From contig NZ_PIPL01000001.1 in assembly GCF_003987145.1 (NCBI RefSeq), positions 496,001 through 560,000 of the forward strand: a stretch of DNA of 64,000 nt, read 5' to 3'. The translations under genes were made by a program, and so were the position numbers. The notes below the pieces were generated by a model. That model made no database searches. It saw only the letters and a list, made by a program, of their open reading frames with translations, and was not told where the DNA came from. Shown here one piece after another: positions 1 to 6,831 of this stretch; positions within the stretch are counted from its first letter, which is position 1, and the number at the start of each line of letters is the position of its first letter. The stretch comes from Aliidiomarina minuta (GTDB taxonomy: Bacteria; Pseudomonadota; Gammaproteobacteria; Enterobacterales; Alteromonadaceae).

Positions 1-501
1 GGGCTGCAGGCTCAATATCAATATTATCACTGCTCGTTGCAAGAGCTACCTGAAGTGTTGGCGGAACAGCCTCCTTTCGATATTATTCTATGCCACGCGG
101 TGCTTGAATGGCTGGAGAACCCATTCGCTGCGCTGCGTCTGCTAAATAGCCTGCTGGCAGATAAGGGTTGGCTATCACTGATGTTTTACAACCGGGAAGC
201 AAAAACTATGGCTAACCTGGTTTATGGTAATTTTGATTATGTGAATGCAGGTCTTAAGGTAAAGAAAAAAGTACGCTTTAGCCCGCAGCAGCCACTTAAC
301 ATCAGTCAGGTAAAGAACTGGCTGATACAGCTACCGTTAACCTTGTGTGTTCACAGCGGTGTGCGCTGCATTCATGATTACCTGCGTGACCTGGAGCATC
401 AGACACGAGATGATTTAATTACCATGGAACTGGCTTATCGTCGTCAGGAACCTTATCGACGCTTAGGCCGTTATCAGCATTTTCTACTTCGTAAAATTTA
501 A
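1..501 (+). CDS. cmoM: tRNA 5-carboxymethoxyuridine methyltransferase CmoM, C-terminal part
   Basis: The reading frame is open from the first base, so the 5' end lies outside the window. The visible 166 residues match the C-terminal two thirds of CmoM (old name SmtA), a SAM-dependent class I methyltransferase that methylates cmo5U at the wobble position of tRNAs. Recognisable pieces are the motif IV/V part DIILCHAVLEWL, then NLVYGNFDYV, the basic stretch KVKKKVRFSP, and GVRCIHDYL and RRQEPYRRLGRY near the end, all with close counterparts in the E. coli protein. The SAM-binding glycine loop is upstream of the window. The next gene starts 17 bp downstream on the same strand, so the two are probably cotranscribed. 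Confidence 0.88.
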   Translation, partial: GLQAQYQYYHCSLQELPEVLAEQPPFDIILCHAVLEWLENPFAALRLLNSLLADKGWLSLMFYNREAKTMANLVYGNFDYVNAGLKVKKKVRFSPQQPLNISQVKNWLIQLPLTLCVHSGVRCIHDYLRDLEHQTRDDLITMELAYRRQEPYRRLGRYQHFLLRKI

Positions 502-518
502 CCACAGGAGCAGCCTGA

Positions 519-1394
519 ATGAGTATTAAGGTAGCCTTTATCGGATTGGGCGTCATGGGATACCCCATGGCCGGACATTTGCAGAATGCCGGTTTTGACG
601 TTTGTGTATATAACCGAACCGCCAGCAAAGCAGAAGCCTGGTGCGATGAGTTTGCGGGTCGTGCAGCGAGCACTCCCGCTATTGCAGCCGAAGATGCGCA
701 TGCCGTTTTCGTATGTGTTGGTAACGACGACGATGTGCGCAGCGTAGTGTACGGAGATGATGGTGTATTGGCCGGTATTCCCGAAGGGGGAGTTTTAGTC
801 GACCATACGACAGCATCTGCCGACCTGGCGCGTGAATTAGGTGAAGCTGCGGCTAAACAGGGGGTCAAATTCATGGACGCCCCGGTATCTGGCGGTCAGG
901 CTGGAGCTGATAATGCCAAACTTACAGTGATGTTAGGTGGTGATGAAGAAACCCTGAGTATCATTGAACGTATGCTGCAGAGCTATTCTCATCACTACGG
1001 CTTGCAAGGGCCAGTAGGTAGTGGCCAGTTGGCTAAGATGGTAAATCAGATGTGTATAGCAGGGGTCTTACTGGGGCTGTCAGAAGGTCTGGCTTTTGGT
1101 AAACAGGCAGGTTTAGATCCTGAAGCCTTAATTGCAGCCATTAGTAAGGGCTCAGCAAACAGCTGGCAGATGGAGAACCGCTCGCATACTATGTGGAAAG
1201 GGGAATACGACTTTGGTTTTGCCGTTGACTGGATGCGCAAAGATTTGAATATTGCCATGCAGGAAGGTCGTAAGCAGGGCGCCACTATGCCTGGTAGTGC
1301 TTTGATTGATCAACTGTATGCAGAAGTTCAGAATATGGGTGGTAACCGCTGGGACACTTCGAGTCTGATGGCTCGCCTGGTACGCGATAAATAG
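519..1394 (+). CDS. NAD(P)-dependent 3-hydroxyisobutyrate dehydrogenase family oxidoreductase
   Basis: This 291-residue protein is a beta-hydroxyacid dehydrogenase (6-phosphogluconate dehydrogenase-like superfamily). The N-terminal Rossmann fold has the dinucleotide loop GLGVMG near residue 10. The substrate motif DAPVSGGQAGA lies around residue 120, and the catalytic lysine region GSGQLAKMVNQ around residue 170. The C-terminal all-alpha domain contains KDLNIAMQEG. The family includes HIBADH (valine degradation), tartronate semialdehyde reductases and succinic semialdehyde reductases; the sequence alone does not fix the substrate. A GGAG ribosome-binding site precedes ATG 519. There are no valine-degradation genes next to it, so a general small-hydroxyacid role is as likely as mmsB. 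Confidence 0.8.
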   Translation: MSIKVAFIGLGVMGYPMAGHLQNAGFDVCVYNRTASKAEAWCDEFAGRAASTPAIAAEDAHAVFVCVGNDDDVRSVVYGDDGVLAGIPEGGVLVDHTTASADLARELGEAAAKQGVKFMDAPVSGGQAGADNAKLTVMLGGDEETLSIIERMLQSYSHHYGLQGPVGSGQLAKMVNQMCIAGVLLGLSEGLAFGKQAGLDPEALIAAISKGSANSWQMENRSHTMWKGEYDFGFAVDWMRKDLNIAMQEGRKQGATMPGSALIDQLYAEVQNMGGNRWDTSSLMARLVRDK

Positions 1395-1420
1395 CTACTA
1401 TCACTGCTGACAGTAAATAA

Positions 1421-1456
1421 AAAAGGCCAGCTCGCAGAAACGGGCTGGCCTTTTTT
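1421..1456. terminator. bidirectional rho-independent terminator
   Basis: Stem AAAAGGCCAGC / GCTGGCCTTTT with a 12-nt loop, followed by a T run on the plus strand and preceded by an A run that gives U residues on the minus strand. It lies between two convergent genes and can serve both. Confidence 0.85.
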
Positions 1457-1473
1457 CGTCACGTATTCAGAAC

Positions 1474-2826
1474 TTAACGAATACCCATACGACGTAAAGC
1501 CTGGGTTGAGAAGTCACTACGGCGAGGTTCGATGTCGAAGTTCATATACTCGCGTTCTTCGTTAGCCAGTCCCAGAGAAATATAACGACCGTTGTTCAGG
1601 TCATATACTGACTCTGAGGCCATCCACGGCACGTCATTACCATAAAATTGCACATGGTAGGCCTGAGATACACGCCATAACTCGTCACGACCGTCATATT
1701 GATCAATAACAGAGGCTGTCCAGGTGTCTTCGTCGATATAGAAAGTACGGCGTGAATAAATCATACGCTCACCTTCTTTCAGACGTGCTTCAACCTTCCA
1801 TACCCGATGCAGTTCATAACGAACATGTTCAGGGTTCATATGGCCAGCATGAATGATGTCGTCATAAGACAGGTCGGTATCCAATAACTTATAATTATTG
1901 TACGGGATATACAGTTCCTGTTTACCGACGAGTTCCCAATCGTACTTATCAGGCGCGCCGTTATACATATCCAGCTGATCAGAGGTACGTAGACCATCAG
2001 CCGCTGTGCCTGGACCATCATAAGCTACGTTTGGAGCACGACGAACACGACGTTGACCTGCGTTATAAATCCACGCCCGACGACCTTCGCGAACCTGATC
2101 AATCGTATCGTGAACCAACAGTACGGTACCTGTCAGGCGACCCGGTGCCAGTACCTGTTGCAGGAAGTAAAACAGAATATTGTCATCTGCATCTTCATCG
2201 CGACCACCCTGAAGATATTCTGGCCATACTAACTGTTCACGCAGGCGAACGGCTTCAAAACGACCGTTTGACTGCACTGGGAACTGGTTGACTACCCGTT
2301 CCACTTTGCCGCCCCGATAGCGAGTCAGATGGTTCCATATAACTTCAATGCCAGACTCAGGAATAGGGAAAGGAATAGCGGTACTAAAATCATTCAGTCC
2401 ACTACCGCCTTCAACCAACGAGGCATTTCTGGCATTATTTCCGACAATTTCAAAAATATCATCGGGGTAGGTTGAAGTACGACGAGTCTCATAGACAGGC
2501 ATATAAAAAGTGTCATAGCGGTCAAACATTGCTATTTGACCCGGTGACAGCTTATCGCGATACTCGTCCAGGTTGTCATGAGTAATAGTAAAAAGAGGTT
2601 CATCATCCGGAAATGGATTTTGTGGCCGCTCAGTGTCTTCGCCCGGGCGGGACAGGCCGCCAGTCCATTCTGGAATAGTGCCGTCAGCGTTACCGGCGCG
2701 CTCAGCACCTATAGGTGTTAAGTCATCGCCAAGTCGAGCTGCTTCTTCCTCGGATACAGCAGCTGATACACTGGCAGAAACCAGAGACAGTGCCATAAAT
2801 CCGGCGGTTAGCATCGTTTTTCTCAT
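1474..2826 (-). CDS. DUF1329 family exported protein (LolB/LolA-like fold family)
   Basis: The protein is 450 residues from the ATG at 2826, which is preceded by AAGGA and begins a clear Sec signal peptide (MRKTMLTAGFMALS..., cleavage near ASVSA). The frame stays open for 49 more codons upstream, but those have no signal-peptide character. The mature part opens with EEEAARLGDDLTPIGAERAGN, the hallmark start of DUF1329 proteins, and keeps family features such as GTIPEWTGG near the N-terminus and a YHVQFYGND segment near the C-terminus. DUF1329 has no settled function; members are periplasmic or outer-membrane proteins related to lipoprotein-sorting folds. From memory, they recur beside YCF48-like and MMPL/RND transporter genes, as here, which suggests a role in moving a hydrophobic substrate across the envelope. 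No lipobox is visible. Confidence 0.85.
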   Translation of the reverse strand: MRKTMLTAGFMALSLVSASVSAAVSEEEAARLGDDLTPIGAERAGNADGTIPEWTGGLSRPGEDTERPQNPFPDDEPLFTITHDNLDEYRDKLSPGQIAMFDRYDTFYMPVYETRRTSTYPDDIFEIVGNNARNASLVEGGSGLNDFSTAIPFPIPESGIEVIWNHLTRYRGGKVERVVNQFPVQSNGRFEAVRLREQLVWPEYLQGGRDEDADDNILFYFLQQVLAPGRLTGTVLLVHDTIDQVREGRRAWIYNAGQRRVRRAPNVAYDGPGTAADGLRTSDQLDMYNGAPDKYDWELVGKQELYIPYNNYKLLDTDLSYDDIIHAGHMNPEHVRYELHRVWKVEARLKEGERMIYSRRTFYIDEDTWTASVIDQYDGRDELWRVSQAYHVQFYGNDVPWMASESVYDLNNGRYISLGLANEEREYMNFDIEPRRSDFSTQALRRMGIR

Positions 2827-3108
2827 TTTCGTTATCCTTGTTACTGTGCTTACCTGAAGTAAGCTACACCAAAAGTTGTAAAAATTAAATAAGGCGTTTT
2901 TATCAGTCATGCTAAGCATGAAACCAATGCAATGAATTTGCAACACTTCTATAAGACCAAATGTATGGAACATGGTTTCATTACGGCTGAAAATTCAGCA
3001 GCTGGTCGCAAGTCTGCCGTTATTTTTTGCTTTAGGGGTTTTCAAACGCTTGTTAGACTATACAATCGGGAACAGAATAGCGACTGAAAACCCCCTTGGG
3101 AGAATAGA
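2827..3108. promoter_or_regulatory. divergent control region between DUF1329 and YCF48-like genes
   Basis: A 282-bp gap between divergent starts. On the plus strand a weak sigma70-like pair can be read as TTTTCA at 3039-3044 and TACAAT at 3061-3066 (16-bp spacer), about 40 bp before the YCF48-like gene. No clear operator is seen. The region is AT-rich and codes for nothing convincing. Confidence 0.35.
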
Positions 3109-4254
3109 ATGAGAATGATCGCTTTATTGGTTGCCTTAGTAGCAGGCGTTAGCTTGCAGACAGTAGCAGCCACAAACGAATCAGAGAATAACCAGTACGA
3201 TGTTATATATGAACCTTCACCTCAGGTACCTAACGCGCAACAGGCGGTATTTACTAATATTGCCAGTTACCTTGACCACAGCATCGCTGTTGGCGCCTTT
3301 GGTACCATTTTAATACGAGAGGGCGGCGGTGACTGGCAACAGGTAGAAGTACCCACCAGCGTATTACTCACATCAATATCCTATGCTGATGCGAACCATA
3401 TTTGGGTTTCTGGCCATGATGGCGTTATTTTACGCAGCCAGGATGCGGGTGCCAGCTGGCAACGGATTATGGATGGTTATGAGTTACTGGAGATGGAGTA
3501 CCCCTGGTTGCAGGAGAGAGAGCAAGAGTTACAGCAGGCCATCGAAAATGCAGAAGATGAAGACGAAGCTTATGAATATGAATATCTGCTGGATGAACTC
3601 AGCTTTATGATTCAGGCTGCTGAAATTCAGTTTGACGTAGGGCCAACCAAACCCTTTCTGGATGTGCACTTTATCGATGTTGAAACTGGTTTTGCACTCG
3701 GGGCTTATGGCACTTTGTTACGTACCACTGATGCTGGAAACAGCTGGGAAATTTTAAATGACCGATTGGAGAATCCACGCGGTTTTCACCTGAATAAGAT
3801 GATACATAATGATCAGGGCGACCTTTTTATTATTGGTGAAGCAGGGCTTTTATTCCGCAGTCAGGATCAGGGAAGCAACTGGGACTTATTAGACTCACCG
3901 TATCATGGTTCACTATTTGGTGGACTTTTTGATCAGCAGGGACGTTTATGGGTTTATGGTTTACGGGGAAACGTTTTTATCTCTGAAGATGATGGTGAAA
4001 GCTTCACGTCTGTAGAAGCTTCGACTCGTTACAATATTAATAGCGGCACGGTGATGGCAGACGGCACTATAGTACTGGCAGGGCACTCTGGAACTTTATT
4101 GTTTATAGACCCGCAGGATTTGTCTGTTCAACGTTTCGAACACATCAGTAATACAGTGTTGGCCGGAATTATGCAGGACAGGGGCAATGAATTAGCTCTG
4201 GTAGGTCGCGCTGGCCTGCTGCAATTTTTATATCCCGCTGTGCCTAACCGCTAA
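3109..4254 (+). CDS. YCF48/BNR-repeat beta-propeller exported protein
   Basis: The protein has 381 residues with an N-terminal Sec signal peptide (MRMIALLVALVAGVSLQ, cleavage near TVAA). It has the repeated sialidase-like Asp-box pattern of YCF48/photosystem II assembly factor-like propellers: RSQDAGASWQ, RTTDAGNSWE, RSQDQGSNWD and ISEDDGESF, each following a GxxG(T/L)(L/I) strand. A highly acidic, probably coiled segment of about 50 residues (around 125-175, rich in Glu and Gln) interrupts the first and second blades. In bacteria without photosystem II, relatives are periplasmic partners of MMPL transporters. The transporter starts 16 bp downstream, so the two are almost certainly one operon. 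The exact function is unknown. Confidence 0.85.
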   Translation: MRMIALLVALVAGVSLQTVAATNESENNQYDVIYEPSPQVPNAQQAVFTNIASYLDHSIAVGAFGTILIREGGGDWQQVEVPTSVLLTSISYADANHIWVSGHDGVILRSQDAGASWQRIMDGYELLEMEYPWLQEREQELQQAIENAEDEDEAYEYEYLLDELSFMIQAAEIQFDVGPTKPFLDVHFIDVETGFALGAYGTLLRTTDAGNSWEILNDRLENPRGFHLNKMIHNDQGDLFIIGEAGLLFRSQDQGSNWDLLDSPYHGSLFGGLFDQQGRLWVYGLRGNVFISEDDGESFTSVEASTRYNINSGTVMADGTIVLAGHSGTLLFIDPQDLSVQRFEHISNTVLAGIMQDRGNELALVGRAGLLQFLYPAVPNR

Positions 4255-4270
4255 TAAGGAATAGTTACCC

Positions 4271-6616
4271 ATGCAACAAACTTCAGACTCTATGGTGCAG
4301 GGCCGCGCGTCTCTGGCCGAAAATCTACTCTTTCGTTTCCGTATTTTATGGATTGCGTTATTCGCTATCATTACTGCGTTTTTACTATATAACGCAGCTC
4401 AGGTAAGGCCTGATGCCAGTTTTCGCAAAATGATTCCCGAAAATCATCAATTCGTACAAAATTTCTTTAAATATGAAGAGGATTTAGCAAGCTTAGGCAA
4501 TGCTATACGGGTTTCGGTAGAAACCACGGAAGGGACTATTTTTGATGCCGAATATCAGGAAACTCTGCGCCAGGTGACAGATGAACTGTCCTATATCAGC
4601 GGTGTTGACCGTTCCGGCATGCGCTCTATCTGGACGCCAAATGTACGCTGGTCTGAAGTAACCGAAGATGGTTTTGTCGGCGGTCCCGTTATCCCTGATA
4701 CTTATGACGGTTCACAAGAGTCTCTGGATCAACTACGACAAAACGTATTACGTTCAGGTGAAGTAGGTAACCTGGTTGCAAACAACTTCCAGTCGGCACT
4801 CATTTATGTGCCGCTGAATGAAATTAATCCTGAAACCGGAGAGCAACTGGATTACCACCAGTTTTCTGAACGCTTGGAAGAACTGGTTCGCGATCAGTAT
4901 CAGTCAGATACTATTAATATTCAGATTGTGGGTTTCGCCAAAGTGGTTGGCGATTTGATCGATGGCGCTCAGCAGGTTGCGGTATTTTTCGTAATTGCCA
5001 TGCTAATCACCTTTGTCATGCTGTTTCTATACAGCCGATGTGTGCGCAGCTCGCTCATGGTGCTCCTGTGCTCAGTAGTTGCTGTTATCTGGCAGCTGGG
5101 CATTATCAAGCTTATTGGTAGCGGCATTAACCCTTATTCGATGCTGGTTCCTTTCCTGGTCTTCGCTATTGGGGTCAGCCATGGTGTGCAGATTATCAAT
5201 GCCGTGATAGCTAATCGGGTGGACGGAGCTGATAAAGAAATGGCTTCACGCTACGCCTTCCGCGGGCTTTTTGTGGCTGGCTTGACGGCTCTGGCAAGTG
5301 ATGCGATTGGTTTTACTACGTTGATGGTTATCGATATTGCGGTTATTAAAGAACTGGCTATCGCCGCCAGTATTGGTGTTGCTGTTATAGTCCTGACTAA
5401 CTTAGGTTTACTACCGATCCTGACGTCTTATATTGATGTCAGTAAACGAGGACTTAAGTACCAGGAGAAAAAGCAGCATGGTCGCCATCCGGTGGTTAAA
5501 ATATTTTCCCGTTTTGCTGAACCTAAATGGGGCCGTATAGCAATTGCTATTTCTCTGGTGATGCTCGCCTTTGGTATCTATAAAGCGCAACAACTCGCTA
5601 TTGGTGATCTCGACAGCGGTGCGCCTGAATTGCGTGCTGACTCCCGCTATAACCTCGACAATGAGTTTATGGTGGAGAACTACAGTGCCAGCACTGATAT
5701 TTTTGTAGTGATGGCAGAAACGGCACCAGGGCAGTGTATCGCTTATGAAAATATGGCACTTATGGATCGTTTCCAGTGGCATATGGAGAATGTGGAAGGC
5801 GTGCAGGCGGTTCGCTCTATTGTCTATGTCTCTAAAATGGGCATGGCTGGTATTAACGAAGGTAATCTGAAATGGTACAGCGTTAACCGTGATGACTTTA
5901 TTATTAATGCTTCCATCTCTCAGGCGCCGAGCGGCTTAATGAATCGCGACTGCTCCATGGCTCCGGTAGTTATGTATCTTAACGATCACAGAGCCGAGAC
6001 CCTACAACGAGTAGTGGACAATGTTCGCGACTTTGCAGCTGAATACCCAAGCGATGAACTCAACCTGATGTTAGCAGCCGGTAACGCGGGCATAGAAACA
6101 GCGACCAATAAAGTCATCGATCAGGCGCAACTGGAAATGCTGATTTGGGTCTATGGTGTGGTTATTGTGCTTTGTCTGATCACCTTCCGCAGTATACGTA
6201 CAGTGCTTTGTATTGTATTGCCGCTGATGTTTACTACAGTGATGAGTCAGGCGCTGATGTCGATGCTGGGAATCGGTATTAAAGTGGCCACCTTACCGGT
6301 AATAGCTTTAGGTGTTGGTATCGGTGTTGATTACGGTATTTATATCTACAGTAAGTTACGCGAAGGTTTAAAGCAGGGTATGGACTTAACACAAAGTTAT
6401 GAATATGCCTTGTCTAAAACAGGTAAAGCTGTTGGCTTTACGGGTCTTACGCTAGCGATTGGTGTTGCCACCTGGATTTGGTCGCCGATCAAGTTCCAGG
6501 CCGATATGGGTATCCTGCTTACCTTTATGTTCCTTTGGAACATGCTGGGCGCACTGATATTAATTCCGGCGTTGGCTCGACTATTTAAAGTAGGACCGAA
6601 AACTAAAACCGATTAA
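4271..6616 (+). CDS. MMPL/RND superfamily transporter
   Basis: A 781-residue inner-membrane protein with the duplicated RND layout: one N-terminal helix (about 28-46), a periplasmic domain, five helices (about 236-390), a further helix near 425, a second periplasmic domain, and five more helices (about 625-770). The helices FAIGVSHGVQIINAV and ALGVGIGVDYGIYIY carry the conserved small/polar residues of the sterol-sensing-like MMPL core. It is closer to the hydrophobe-transporting MMPL/HpnN-type proteins than to tripartite drug pumps: no adaptor or TolC-like gene is present. The YCF48-like gene precedes it by 16 bp. The substrate is not known; lipid-like molecules are the best guess from the family. 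Confidence 0.85.
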   Translation: MQQTSDSMVQGRASLAENLLFRFRILWIALFAIITAFLLYNAAQVRPDASFRKMIPENHQFVQNFFKYEEDLASLGNAIRVSVETTEGTIFDAEYQETLRQVTDELSYISGVDRSGMRSIWTPNVRWSEVTEDGFVGGPVIPDTYDGSQESLDQLRQNVLRSGEVGNLVANNFQSALIYVPLNEINPETGEQLDYHQFSERLEELVRDQYQSDTINIQIVGFAKVVGDLIDGAQQVAVFFVIAMLITFVMLFLYSRCVRSSLMVLLCSVVAVIWQLGIIKLIGSGINPYSMLVPFLVFAIGVSHGVQIINAVIANRVDGADKEMASRYAFRGLFVAGLTALASDAIGFTTLMVIDIAVIKELAIAASIGVAVIVLTNLGLLPILTSYIDVSKRGLKYQEKKQHGRHPVVKIFSRFAEPKWGRIAIAISLVMLAFGIYKAQQLAIGDLDSGAPELRADSRYNLDNEFMVENYSASTDIFVVMAETAPGQCIAYENMALMDRFQWHMENVEGVQAVRSIVYVSKMGMAGINEGNLKWYSVNRDDFIINASISQAPSGLMNRDCSMAPVVMYLNDHRAETLQRVVDNVRDFAAEYPSDELNLMLAAGNAGIETATNKVIDQAQLEMLIWVYGVVIVLCLITFRSIRTVLCIVLPLMFTTVMSQALMSMLGIGIKVATLPVIALGVGIGVDYGIYIYSKLREGLKQGMDLTQSYEYALSKTGKAVGFTGLTLAIGVATWIWSPIKFQADMGILLTFMFLWNMLGALILIPALARLFKVGPKTKTD

Positions 6617-6635
6617 TTGATTGTTAATTAATCAG

Positions 6636-6670
6636 AAAACCCGCAGCCCATAAAGGGCGCGGGTTTTTTT
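6636..6670 (+). terminator. rho-independent terminator after the MMPL gene
   Basis: Imperfect stem ACCCGC-AG-CCC / GGG-C-GCGGGT with an ATAAA loop, followed by seven T. It separates the YCF48/MMPL operon from the TonB receptor. Confidence 0.85.
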
Positions 6671-6831
6671 ATGATTAAAATACAAACAAGCTTATTTTGA
6701 TGCTGCGAATATGTCTTAAGTAATATGACTATAATTATATGATTACTTGCATAGGCAATATGAGGGATGCTATAAACCCTGCGCCTCTTTATTCAGAGGA
6801 CATTATAAATCCAAAAATTAAGGGAAATAGT

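Noticed and set aside
2827..2973. 49-codon N-terminal extension of the DUF1329 gene
   Set aside because: The signal peptide and ribosome site begin at 2826; the extension would bury the signal peptide.
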